A stretch of DNA of 13,043 nucleotides from the NCBI GenBank assembly GCA_002710885.1, contig PAIW01000006.1:1-13043 (forward strand), written 5' to 3'. The translations under genes were made by a program, and so were the position numbers. The notes beneath the pieces are model-generated. The model ran no database searches and was not told where the DNA came from. It worked only from the letters and a program-made list of their open reading frames with translations. Every line of letters begins with the position of its first letter. The first letter of the stretch is position 1. This DNA is from Chloroflexota bacterium. Its GTDB lineage: Bacteria; Chloroflexota; Dehalococcoidia; SAR202; UBA11138. Of this stretch, positions 1 to 6,907 are shown piece after piece.

Positions 1-584
1 GAGGCTGCCGATTCTCGTGTCGGGGTGTTCAATTTCTTAGATCTGTTGCAGGCAATATTCCCGGAGTTCTTTTGTCGGATCGCGTTGAGTGGCGAGATTG
101 AATAGCCGCAGGGCCTGTTTGGGGCGATTGCGCCTGAGCGTAGCGTACGCGCCAGACCTGAATTATCTCCGCCGACATGTCACTCGTTGGGCGGGTGTTC
201 CAATGTCCTTGAGGAGCCGAAAATCCTGACAGCCAGTAGATATCGCGGCGAATGGACATTTTCGTTCGCCTCACGCCTCCAACCTGTTTCTTTGAGGTAG
301 AAGCCCTCGCGACTTTTCTCTTATCTTAACCTGGACACTTTTGGGGCCGGAGGCCTCTGCAAATTCTCACGATCATGTTGGATTCGCAGACTGAGCTATT
401 CAAAAACACTGGAGACGACGAACAAGATGGAAGATTATAGTGTCTTCGCGTAGTGCACAGGTAGAGGGGTTTTTGTAAGGTATCCTACTCCTCAAGAAGC
501 CACATGCAAGCCATAACGCCCAGGCCTGCTTGTAAGTTTTCACCCCTAAGTATGGAAGGGCCATGCGATCCGCAGAGACGACAA

Positions 585-613
585 TTGGTCAAAGTCCAGA
601 TTTGACGTATAAT
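585..613 (+). promoter_or_regulatory. Candidate promoter for the thiolase gene
   Basis: A perfect TATAAT lies at 608-613. A half-matching -35 box (TTGGTC, 585-590) sits 17 bases upstream. Transcription would start near 620, leaving a leader of about 100 nt before the thiolase start. The spacing is ideal but the -35 is weak, so this is inference from box matching only. Confidence 0.35.
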
Positions 614-636
614 CCAGTCACGAGCAGTCGTCGGCA

Positions 637-667
637 TTCAACCTTCAGAGTAATACTGAGAGTTGAA
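637..667 (+). promoter_or_regulatory. Leader palindrome upstream of thiolase
   Basis: TTCAAC (637-642) and TCAG (645-648) pair with CTGA (656-659) and GTTGAA (662-667) around a 7-base loop, leaving one mismatch and one G-T wobble between the two blocks. It lies between the candidate promoter and the ribosome binding site. It could be an operator for a dimeric regulator or a leader RNA hairpin; nothing in the window identifies a partner. Confidence 0.35.
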
Positions 668-722
668 CCTTGCGAATTTATCACGGTAGTTAACACTAAT
701 TACAATCAGGGAGGGACGCATC

Positions 723-1916
723 ATGGAGTTGCAAGAAGCCGTAATCGTCAGCGGAGCCAGGACACCGGTGGGCAGGTTTGGGGGCGCGTTCAAGGACGTT
801 CCCGCGCCGGATTTGGGCGCAACAGCCATTAAAGCGGCGCTGGAGCGAGCGGGCATCACTGCCGACATGGTGGATGAAGTAGTCCTGGGCAACGCGCTCC
901 AGGCCACCGAGGCCGGATACGCCGCCCGTCTCGCCTCCCTGCGCGCCGGAGTGCCCGAAGAGGTTCCGACCATCGCGATTAACCGCCAGTGCTCGTCGGG
1001 TCTGGAGGCCATCAACATGGCCGCTCAGCTTGTTCGCACCGGCGAGGTGGACATTGTTGTGGCCGGCGGCATCGAGAACATGAGCCAGTCCCCCTTCATG
1101 CTGGGCTACCAGGCGCGATTCGACGGCCTTCGGATGGGCGACGCGAATCTGGTCGATGGCCTGACTGACGGACTCGGATGCCCCGTCAACCGCTACCATA
1201 TGGGCGTGACCGCCGAGAACGTCGCCGAGCGTTTCGGTGTCAGCCGAGAGGACCAGGACGAGTTGGCCCTCATCAGCCACACTCGTGCCGCCTCCGCAGT
1301 CGCCAGTGGTCGATTCAAGGGACAGATAACCTCGGTCGAGGTGCCTCAGCGTAGGGCCGACCCGATCATCGCCGACACCGACGAAGGCCCCCGCGCCGAC
1401 ACCACCTTGGAGCGGTTGGGACAGCTTCGCCCCGTGTTCAAAAAGGACGGGACAGTAACCGCCGGCAACGCATCCAGCATCAACGATGCCGCCGCCGCGG
1501 TGGTCCTGATGTCCGCCGCCAAGGCAGCCGAACTTGGTGTTCAGGGTAAACTCAGGTGGCACACTCGCGGCGTCGCAGGCGTCGAGCCTGCCATCATGGG
1601 CACTGGCCCTATCCCAGCGGTCCGAAAAGCCCTGGGCAAGGCAGGCATGGAGTTGGACGACATCGACCTGATCGAGCTAAACGAAGCGTTCGCGTCGCAG
1701 GCCCTCTACTGTATGAGAGAGCTTGACATGGACATCGACAAGACCAACGTCAATGGCTCTGGCATCAGCCTCGGCCATCCCGTTGGGGCCACCGGCGCCA
1801 TCATGACTGTCAAACTGCTGGAAGAGCTAGAGCTTCGAGATGAAACCTTGGGTCTGGTCACCATGTGCGTGGGCGGAGGCCAGGGCGTTGCCACCATCTT
1901 CGAGCGCATAGGGTAG
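723..1916 (+). CDS. Thiolase (acetyl-CoA C-acyltransferase family)
   Basis: Thiolases condense two acyl-CoAs or cleave 3-ketoacyl-CoA, in acetoacetyl-CoA formation or beta-oxidation. The 397 residues are the usual length for the family. Visible landmarks are the N-terminal SGARTPVGRFGG, the acylated cysteine C90 in INRQCSSGLEA, the NEAF motif at 320-323 (here NEAFASQ, where many relatives have NEAFAAQ), H352 in GHPVGATGA, and the second catalytic cysteine C382 in CVGGGQG. All catalytic residues are intact, so it should be active. The ATG at 723 is preceded by AGGGAGGG (708-715) at 7-base spacing, which fixes the start. The gene stands alone: there is no adjacent CoA-transferase, hydroxyacyl-CoA dehydrogenase or second thiolase. 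Biosynthetic versus degradative direction and chain length cannot be told from sequence here. Confidence 0.96.
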   Translation: MELQEAVIVSGARTPVGRFGGAFKDVPAPDLGATAIKAALERAGITADMVDEVVLGNALQATEAGYAARLASLRAGVPEEVPTIAINRQCSSGLEAINMAAQLVRTGEVDIVVAGGIENMSQSPFMLGYQARFDGLRMGDANLVDGLTDGLGCPVNRYHMGVTAENVAERFGVSREDQDELALISHTRAASAVASGRFKGQITSVEVPQRRADPIIADTDEGPRADTTLERLGQLRPVFKKDGTVTAGNASSINDAAAAVVLMSAAKAAELGVQGKLRWHTRGVAGVEPAIMGTGPIPAVRKALGKAGMELDDIDLIELNEAFASQALYCMRELDMDIDKTNVNGSGISLGHPVGATGAIMTVKLLEELELRDETLGLVTMCVGGGQGVATIFERIG

Positions 1917-1965
1917 CTGTCAGCTTTCAAGACTCGCCATTCTGAGTGATGAGAAGAATCTAGTC
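1911..1965 (-). repeat. Dispersed intergenic repeat, copy A
   Basis: Read on the minus strand, 1965-1936 is GACTAGATTCTTCTCATC followed by ACTCAGAATGGC, a copy of the repeat also seen at 7318, 10211, 12046 and 12145. The adjoining TAGCTGTCAGCTTTCA (1914-1929) recurs in expanded form at 12006-12028, just before copy D. The element fills the gap between the convergent thiolase and peroxiredoxin genes and overlaps the last codons of the thiolase reading frame at its left edge. Confidence 0.6.
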
Positions 1966-2032
1966 GCTGAGAGAGACACCGTTGTCCTATCTACGACCAC
2001 ATTCGCCACATTCGTTCAGAATGGCAACTTCT

Positions 2033-2539
2033 TCAGGTGGCGGGCGCCTCCTGTTTTCGTCGCCGACGCTCGCGGTTCGTGATCATCGTAATCACCTCAT
2101 CCGCTCCCATGCGACCCACGGGGCCAGACACATACAACGCGCCCAGGACAACCCCGCCACGACCCATGATGAACTCCGTGGGCTGAATGTACCCTTCTCT
2201 ATCCTCAGACCACCAGCTTCCCAGAAGGTCGGCGTCCTCTTTGGTAACGCCGTACGCCAGTTGATAGGTCAGGCCGGGGTCGTTATTCGCGATGTCCTGG
2301 GCCTCTTCCAAAGTGTCGGTTGTGGCACCTATGATAGTGACGCCCATCGCCTCTAGCTCGGCCTTTTTTTCCTCAAATGCGGCTAACTGCCGCCGGCAGC
2401 GCGGTCACCAGTGGCCCCGATAAAATAACAACACAAGATAGCGGGAAGGCATATCCTCTGGAATACGCAGAGTCCCTCCATTGATGAGATTCAGCGTCAG
2501 GCTGGGGAATCGGTCCCCCTGTTGCAGTTTCTCTTCCAT
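2033..2539 (-). CDS. Peroxiredoxin-like selenoprotein (in-frame TGA = Sec)
   Basis: Read through one TGA, this frame gives 168 residues of the AhpC/TSA redoxin superfamily. The N-terminus (MEEKLQQGDRFPSLTLNL) is the typical redoxin opening. Residues 34-44 (YLVLLFYRGHW) are the core strand leading into the redox motif. Codon 45 is TGA (2407-2405) exactly where relatives carry the first cysteine of a YRGxWCPxC motif, and C48 follows, giving a U-x-x-C motif. Downstream the frame stays intact with family features such as GYIQPTEF and SGPVGRMG. The start at 2539 is supported by AGAGGTG (2549-2543). Without readthrough only a 44-residue stub or an N-truncated 104-residue protein from 2347 would be made, neither with an active site. 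Likely role: thiol-dependent peroxide or disulfide reduction in the cytoplasm (no signal peptide). Prx-like selenoproteins with UxxC motifs are known from marine metagenomes. The alternative is a nonsense mutation or sequencing error (TGC to TGA). Confidence 0.8.
2379..2407 (-). promoter_or_regulatory. Candidate bacterial SECIS element after the Sec TGA
   Basis: On the mRNA strand, GCGGC (2393-2389) and GCCGC (2383-2379) form a perfect 5-bp stem around the loop AGTTA, with a G at the second loop position. Sixteen nucleotides separate the TGA from the loop, at the short end of the spacing described for bacterial SECIS elements. A competing hairpin, GCTGCC/GGCAGT around GGC (2400-2386), is closer to the TGA. 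I did this by eye; no folding energy was computed. Confidence 0.45.
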
Positions 2540-2973
2540 AATCACCTCTGCCAAGGACGTTCACTGGCTCAAGTATGTGCTTGCATCGGTTAGATGCGGA
2601 TGGAGCGCCTTTGGACATGACCGACACGCGTTGCTAGATGTTGCCAAGTCATTGGCGGACTTTCAACGACAGGCGCGTATGTCGCGGATGCCCTTGCCTA
2701 TCGGGCGCATTGTAGCCCATACGTCCGACTTTCGTTGACAGTCGAAAGCGTTTGAACTTGTGATTGGATCAGATGGCTAATAAGAGATCCCTGCAAACGT
2801 CTGATACCTGAGGCCATATAGCCGATTGGCGACAGCGTCTAAGCCAGCCAACCGTCAACGCACAGCCAGGAAAGTTACGCCGGCATCGAATATGTTAACG
2901 ATGGAGCCATACATTGGCCGTCATAGAGCGTAATGCATTAGCTTTGCAAGCCCAGAGACGGACTAGGTGTACC
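2540..2973. other. Intergenic region without recognisable gene
   Basis: This stretch separates the divergent peroxiredoxin-like gene and the propeller pseudogene. No reading frame in it shows recognisable protein motifs, and I found no convincing hairpin or strong promoter pair. It must contain the promoter of the minus-strand selenoprotein gene, but no clear -35/-10 pair could be assigned. Confidence 0.5.
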
Positions 2974-3880
2974 ATGTTTTCCAAACGCATCCTGATAAGC
3001 GCAATTACAATCCTTTTGACGAGCTTGGCAATGGATCCAGCTATCGCAGTTGGAGCAGATCCCAACACCGGTGATCAAATTATGTAGAGACAGCAAGATT
3101 GATTGTGCCGGATATGGGGCCGTTTTCAGTAATCGCCGATGTATTGGTTGTAATGGTATTGGATGGCGTGCAAGTGTACGAACGAGAACCAGGCACAACA
3201 TTCAGGCTGAATACGTCGAAACTGATTCCGTCCGAAGGGCTTGAGTCATCGGCAGGCGTTTACTACAGATCAGTCTCCGTGTGGAATAACAACATCGTCT
3301 TCAGCTCTCTTTTCCCGACTAATTTCAACGGCATCGCTTACGTGTTCGAGAAGGACTAGCACAAAGAGGAATGGACATTAAACGCCACCCTCGAATCGCC
3401 TGATTCAGTTATTGGATCCGCGTTCGGGATGGACACCGCAGTTGGTGAGGGGTTGATCGTAGTCAAGGCAATCAGAAGAAAGATATATGCGTATCAACCA
3501 GATTTGAGGACAGGCCCATGGCTATTATCCGCTGAGGTGTCGGTTGTTGATTCATCATGTGTTAGCAGTCTCCCTTGGAATCAGGCTCGGGATATCGCGT
3601 CGCTCTTCCAGCGCGTTTTATTGATTCGTTTGGAGGACTAGACACCAGTGATGGCGTCATAGTGGCACCGGGCCTTGGCGGCGTACGCATTTATGAACGT
3701 CAGGACGGGACTGGAGAATGGGCACTGTCGTACGTTTACAGACAAGACGCAACAGAGTTTAGCAACTATAACGCCCAAAGAATTCATTCGGTCGCAACCA
3801 ATGGAAAGTCAATCTTTATTCGGACAGAGCTGTCACGAGTTACGTTGGGACCACCCAGATGTTGGGTGACTCCTGAGCGC
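2974..3880 (+). pseudogene. Decayed secreted beta-propeller (FG-GAP-like) protein
   Basis: An ATG at 2974 opens a clear signal peptide (MFSKRILISAITILLTSLAM, then DPAIAVGADP) but hits TAG at 3085. A second frame (about 3087-3570) carries repeating propeller blades: DGVQVYERE, IAYVFEKD, a TAG at 3357-3359, then HKEEWTLNATL, SAFGMDTAVGEGLIVV. A third frame (from about 3560) continues with SGSGYRVALP, DGVIVAPGLGGVRIYERQ and GTGEWALSYVYR, fading out near 3880. The recurring 'FG..VA..GD.IVV...V.VYER..G.W' rhythm is that of FG-GAP/integrin-alpha-type propellers found in exported surface proteins. At least two frameshifts and one in-frame stop mean no full protein can be made. Boundaries are approximate, particularly the 3' end. 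Confidence 0.75.
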
Positions 3881-3940
3881 CTACATATGGCGCAAAATAG
3901 TCTGCCGCGTCAGGCAACAGGACAGTTTCGCCCCAAAGAA

Positions 3941-3967
3941 AAAGGACAGGTCACAAGCCTGTCCTTT
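3941..3967 (-). terminator. Intrinsic terminator of the amidase operon
   Basis: AAAGGACAGG (3941-3950) and CCTGTCCTTT (3958-3967) form a perfect 10-bp stem with a 7-base loop. Read on the minus strand, the stem runs into TTTTTCTTT. It lies about 30 bases past the amidase stop codon, so it most likely ends that transcript. Confidence 0.88.
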
Positions 3968-3997
3968 GGTACAGCACTACCTTGGAGAGTTGAAAGA

Positions 3998-5425
3998 TTA
4001 GATTGGCGGGCGCTCCAGATGCCATGCCGTGTTCTGCTGGTAGGCGTGGGCGACGTTCAGAACCGTGGCCTCGTCGAAGGGGCGGCCAGCAAGCTGGAGG
4101 GCCAGAGGCAGTTTGCCCTCGCCGTCAGATGTGAAGCCGCAGCACACCGAGAGCGCAGGGCCGCTGACCATGCTGAATAGTCCGCGATACGATCCCCGTC
4201 TCAAAGCTTGAATCGCCGTTTCCTTGCTTCGGACTCCGGGGCGCATGTCCATGATTGTCGCAGGCTCCGAGTCGATGGGCATGGCAAGCACGTCGTATCG
4301 CTCCAGCGCGTCCAGTGTCTGCTTGCGAACTAACGCCCTCAACTTCTGGGCCTTGTAGTAGGTCTGGGAGGGTATAAGCTCGCCCGTTGTGAAGGCGACG
4401 CGGGTGTTGTGATGGAAGTCCTGGGGTCGTTCACGAAGCCATTCAGGACGCAGGCTGGTGCGCTCCACCGCGCTTATGATTCGGCTGGCGATGCCGGATA
4501 TCGGAGCTAGGGGAAGGGAGACCTCTTCCACCTCAGCACCCAAACCCGCCAGTAGTTGGGCTGCGTGCAGAACTCCCTGGCGCACAGGCTCGGTGACTCC
4601 CAGAACGTCCGGGTCGAGGAACTCCTTGACCAGCCCGATTTTCAATCCAGACACGTCTCCGGTGAGGGCGGCACGGTAATCCGGGACAGGAACGTCCCAC
4701 GTCCACGGGTCTCGTGGATCGCGTCCTGCTATAGCCCCCAGGGTGACGGCGCAGTCTTCCACGGTGCGAGATATGGGGCCTATGGTGTCCAGAGACCACG
4801 AAGCGCCATCCACGCCGAATCTGCTCACTCGACCCCACGATGGTCGGATGCCCACCAGTCCGCAGTTGGCCGCTGGGCCGCGCACCGATCCTCCAGTGTC
4901 CTCGCCGAGAGAGGTGGCGCACATGAACGACGCCGTAGCCGCTCCTGAGCCGGTGCTGGAGGTTCCGGGGTTGCGATCTAGGCCCCACGGGTTGCGGGTG
5001 ACGCCGAAGGCCGAGGTTATTGGGTCGCCCATAGCGAATTCGGTCATGTTCAGCTTGCCGAGGATAATAGCGCCCGATCTCTTGAGACCGTCGACCACTG
5101 CCGCGTCCGTGTCGGGCACGAAGTCGGCTCGAATCTTGGAGGCGTCGGAGGTGCGGATTCCTTTGGTGTGAATCTGGTCTTTGATGCCCACTGGGACTCC
5201 GTGGAGCGGCCCGTTGTTCTTCCCTGAGGCGATGTCAGACTCGGACTGTCGAGCCTCGGCCAATGCATCAACTGCCAGAACGGTGATGTAGGCGTTCAGT
5301 TTGGGGTCAATCTGCGCGATGCGTTTCAGATAGGCTTCGACAGCCTCGATGGGCGAAACTTCTTTGTCTCTGATCTTCGAGGCCAACTCGGTAGCTGACA
5401 GAAAAACAAGATCCCCGTTGCTCAT
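3998..5425 (-). CDS. Amidase signature family hydrolase (GatA/AtzE-like)
   Basis: The 475 residues match amidase-signature enzymes, which hydrolyse carboxamides through a Ser-cisSer-Lys triad. All three are visible: K82 in GVPVGIKD, S156 in GTSSTGSGAA (the usual GGSS...GGSA segment, slightly divergent) and the nucleophile S180 in GEDTGGSVRGPA. The N-terminal helix (ELASKIRDKEVSPIEAVEAYLKRI) and the C-terminal LALQLAGRPFDEATVL are family hallmarks. The start at 5425 has GGGGAGG (5439-5433) at 7-base spacing and overlaps the upstream small gene by four bases (ATGA), implying translational coupling. GatA of the Asp/Glu-tRNA amidotransferase is possible, but gatB is absent and pairing with a lone GatC-like partner resembles AtzE with AtzG, which act on biuret-type or other small amides. 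The substrate is unknown. Confidence 0.93.
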   Translation of the reverse strand: MSNGDLVFLSATELASKIRDKEVSPIEAVEAYLKRIAQIDPKLNAYITVLAVDALAEARQSESDIASGKNNGPLHGVPVGIKDQIHTKGIRTSDASKIRADFVPDTDAAVVDGLKRSGAIILGKLNMTEFAMGDPITSAFGVTRNPWGLDRNPGTSSTGSGAATASFMCATSLGEDTGGSVRGPAANCGLVGIRPSWGRVSRFGVDGASWSLDTIGPISRTVEDCAVTLGAIAGRDPRDPWTWDVPVPDYRAALTGDVSGLKIGLVKEFLDPDVLGVTEPVRQGVLHAAQLLAGLGAEVEEVSLPLAPISGIASRIISAVERTSLRPEWLRERPQDFHHNTRVAFTTGELIPSQTYYKAQKLRALVRKQTLDALERYDVLAMPIDSEPATIMDMRPGVRSKETAIQALRRGSYRGLFSMVSGPALSVCCGFTSDGEGKLPLALQLAGRPFDEATVLNVAHAYQQNTAWHLERPPI

Positions 5426-5616
5426 GACCGCGCCTCCCCGTTCTGAAGAATGATGGCCAGAGGCTCCACGGCGTGCAATCCCTCAATATCAACACCGTAC
5501 ATCGCCTCGATAATGGCGTTTAGGCTGTAGTTCACGTCGGTAATATCCGAGTCCGGAATCTCCAAACCGACGGCCTTTGCCAACGCGCGAATCTCATCGT
5601 TATTCAGATCGGACAT
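5422..5616 (-). CDS. GatC/AtzG-like small amidase partner subunit
   Basis: This 64-residue acidic protein (MSDLNNDEIRALAKAVGLEI...) has the layout of GatC and AtzG (DUF4089-type) proteins: an N-terminal helix with ALAKAVGLEIPD, a middle helix (VNYSLNAIIEAM) and a tail around VDIEGLHAVEPLAII, like the 'D.EGVEPT' end of GatC. Such subunits wrap around and stabilise the amidase-signature partner. It directly precedes the amidase with an ATGA overlap, as expected for a complex. The start is supported by GGGGAG (5628-5623) six bases upstream. Whether it is closer to GatC or AtzG cannot be settled by eye. Confidence 0.8.
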   Translation of the reverse strand: MSDLNNDEIRALAKAVGLEIPDSDITDVNYSLNAIIEAMYGVDIEGLHAVEPLAIILQNGEARS

Positions 5617-5659
5617 GAAGTGCTCCCCTTTATCTCGTTCCCATTACTTTGGTCAGCCG

Positions 5660-5665
5660 ATTATA
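5660..5665 (-). promoter_or_regulatory. Candidate -10 box for the amidase operon
   Basis: A perfect TATAAT occurs on the minus strand at 5665-5660, about 44 bases upstream of the small subunit start. No good -35 box was found at the right distance, so this rests on the -10 match and position alone. Confidence 0.35.
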
Positions 5666-5687
5666 GGTCATAAGGATGGCGAACGCA

Positions 5688-5716
5688 TTGACCTTGATCT
5701 GAAGCTGAAATACCAT
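5688..5716 (+). promoter_or_regulatory. Candidate promoter for the monooxygenase gene
   Basis: TTGACC (5688-5693, five of six matches) is followed after 17 bases by TACCAT (5711-5716, four of six). Transcription would start near 5724, some 40 bases before the start codon. It overlaps the region upstream of the divergent amidase -10 box, so the two units may be co-regulated. Confidence 0.45.
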
Positions 5717-5765
5717 CGCCCCCGACACTTGAAAACCTGACACCTAACCACCTAAAGGGAGAACG

Positions 5766-6695
5766 ATGCCTAGCAAACCGCTAATGGAATTCGGATACAA
5801 CCCGCCGTCGGGAGAGCGCGGCTACGAGACCATCAGACCCCGAGAGTATATGGGCGACCTGCACCGTGCGCTGGACGTGGCATCCCAGAGTTTCCAGTCG
5901 CTTTGGACGTCGGATCACCTCAACTACACGACCGAATGGCGTCTGGAGTGCTGGACCCTCCTGACCTGGATGGCGGCCCGATATCCAGGGCCACAATTGG
6001 GCACGGTGGTGATGAGCAACTCCTTTCGGAGCCCCTCGCTGATGGCGAAGATGGCATCCAGCGTCCAACACCTAACTTACGGTCGGCTAATCCTGGGATA
6101 CGGAGCGGGTTGGTACGAGCCGGAGTACCGCTCCTACGGATTCGACTATCCCTCGGCGCGAACCCGTATCGAGATGCTGGACGAGGGTGTTCGGGTCATG
6201 AAGGCCATGTGGACCGACAGCCCGGCCAACTTCAGCGGCGAATACTACCATGTCGATAACGTCCATTGTGAGCCTCTTCCCGACCCCCTCCCCATCCTGA
6301 TGCTGGGAGGAGGAGGCGAGCGCCGAACCCTGCGCGTCGTCGCCGAGCACGCCGACTGGTGGAACGACGTGATGCGTCCGGTTGACCAGCTTCAACGCAA
6401 GCTGGACGCGCTGAAAGGCCACTGCGAAGCGATAGGTCGAGACTACGACAGCATCCGCAAGACCCTGGCTCCGCGATTCTACCTCCATCGCACCCACTCG
6501 AAGGCCCTTGAGATGGCCGGAGACAAGATGACCAGCGATCAACCTCCCATAGCCGGAGACCCCGTGGCCGTCACGGAGCAATTGATGGAGCTTGTGGAGA
6601 TGGGTTTCGACTTCTCCGTGGCGACCTTCCCAGAGTTCCAGGAGCTTGACGACATGAAGCTGTTCGTCAATGAGGTAATGCCGCATTTCAGCTAG
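5766..6695 (+). CDS. Luciferase-like (LLM class) flavin/F420-dependent oxidoreductase
   Basis: This 309-residue TIM-barrel protein belongs to the bacterial luciferase-like family, which uses reduced FMN or F420 to oxidise or reduce small organic substrates. Supporting segments are the early strand SLWTSDHLNYTTE (residues 45-57), GPQLGTVVMSNSFRSPSLMAKMAS (the conserved second-strand region, residues 75-98), GRLILGYGAGWYEPEY (106-121), the helix RIEMLDEGVRVMKAMWT (134-150) and the late strand PILMLGGGGERRTLRVVAEHADWW (176-199). The GxGAGW...E pattern and length are typical of F420-type members, but cofactor choice cannot be fixed from sequence. The ATG at 5766 follows AAAGGGAG (5754-5761). It is a single gene, divergent from the amidase pair. 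SAR202-type genomes are known for many paralogs of flavin monooxygenases, so a role in degrading recalcitrant organics is possible inference. Confidence 0.93.
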   Translation: MPSKPLMEFGYNPPSGERGYETIRPREYMGDLHRALDVASQSFQSLWTSDHLNYTTEWRLECWTLLTWMAARYPGPQLGTVVMSNSFRSPSLMAKMASSVQHLTYGRLILGYGAGWYEPEYRSYGFDYPSARTRIEMLDEGVRVMKAMWTDSPANFSGEYYHVDNVHCEPLPDPLPILMLGGGGERRTLRVVAEHADWWNDVMRPVDQLQRKLDALKGHCEAIGRDYDSIRKTLAPRFYLHRTHSKALEMAGDKMTSDQPPIAGDPVAVTEQLMELVEMGFDFSVATFPEFQELDDMKLFVNEVMPHFS

Positions 6696-6817
6696 GCGGG
6701 AACACACACTGTTCGCATCCACACCTTCAAGCAGAAGCCAACCATCAGATCGCCTAGTTTCACCGCTCAGTCGCCAGGGTTATATTATCTGCGACTGTGG
6801 TGGGCGGATGTAGCCTG

Positions 6818-6834
6818 AAGAACACTGGGTTCTT
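6818..6834 (+). terminator. Weak hairpin after the monooxygenase gene
   Basis: AAGAAC (6818-6823) and GTTCTT (6829-6834) form a 6-bp stem with a 5-base loop, about 120 bases past the monooxygenase stop. There is no long T run, only TTTCCC. It could be a weak terminator; a chance hairpin is equally possible. Confidence 0.25.
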
Positions 6835-6855
6835 TCCCTAACAAGGTTTGGGTTG

Positions 6856-6877
6856 AATCAGCGGGGGCTAGCTGATT
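6856..6877 (+). repeat. Inverted repeat before the FlaF-like gene
   Basis: AATCAGC (6856-6862) pairs perfectly with GCTGATT (6871-6877) around an 8-base loop, about 30 bases upstream of the GTG start at 6908. It may be an operator or a leader hairpin; no T tract follows, so a terminator is unlikely. Confidence 0.35.
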
Positions 6878-6907
6878 TGTGATATGTAGAGACGGACGTG
6901 AATAATT

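Larger units (their letters stand above)
1..722. other. Gene-poor leader region with no convincing gene
   Basis: I see no recognisable gene in these 722 bases. On the minus strand, 162 down to 37 is open without a start codon. Its 41 residues include a stretch resembling a TPR or helical-repeat C-terminus (RRNRPKQALRLFNLATQRDP), which may be a remnant of a lost gene. The overlapping minus frame at 29-274 has no recognisable motifs. A candidate promoter and a palindrome near 585-667 belong to the thiolase downstream. Confidence 0.5.

Noticed and set aside
29..274. Minus-strand frame of 81 codons near the window start
   Set aside because: No motif or ribosome binding site; a different minus frame (162-37) looks more protein-like but lacks a start.
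696..1562. Long minus-strand open frame of 288 codons
   Set aside because: It lies antisense to the thiolase, whose catalytic motifs are all present; its Gly/His-rich composition is that of a shadow frame.
2033..2347. Peroxiredoxin-like gene as an independent 104-residue protein starting at 2347
   Set aside because: It would lack the redox motif, while the same frame upstream encodes the expected N-terminus with a good ribosome binding site and only one TGA at the catalytic position.
6087..6722. Minus-strand open frame of 211 codons
   Set aside because: Antisense shadow of the luciferase-like monooxygenase; no recognisable motifs.
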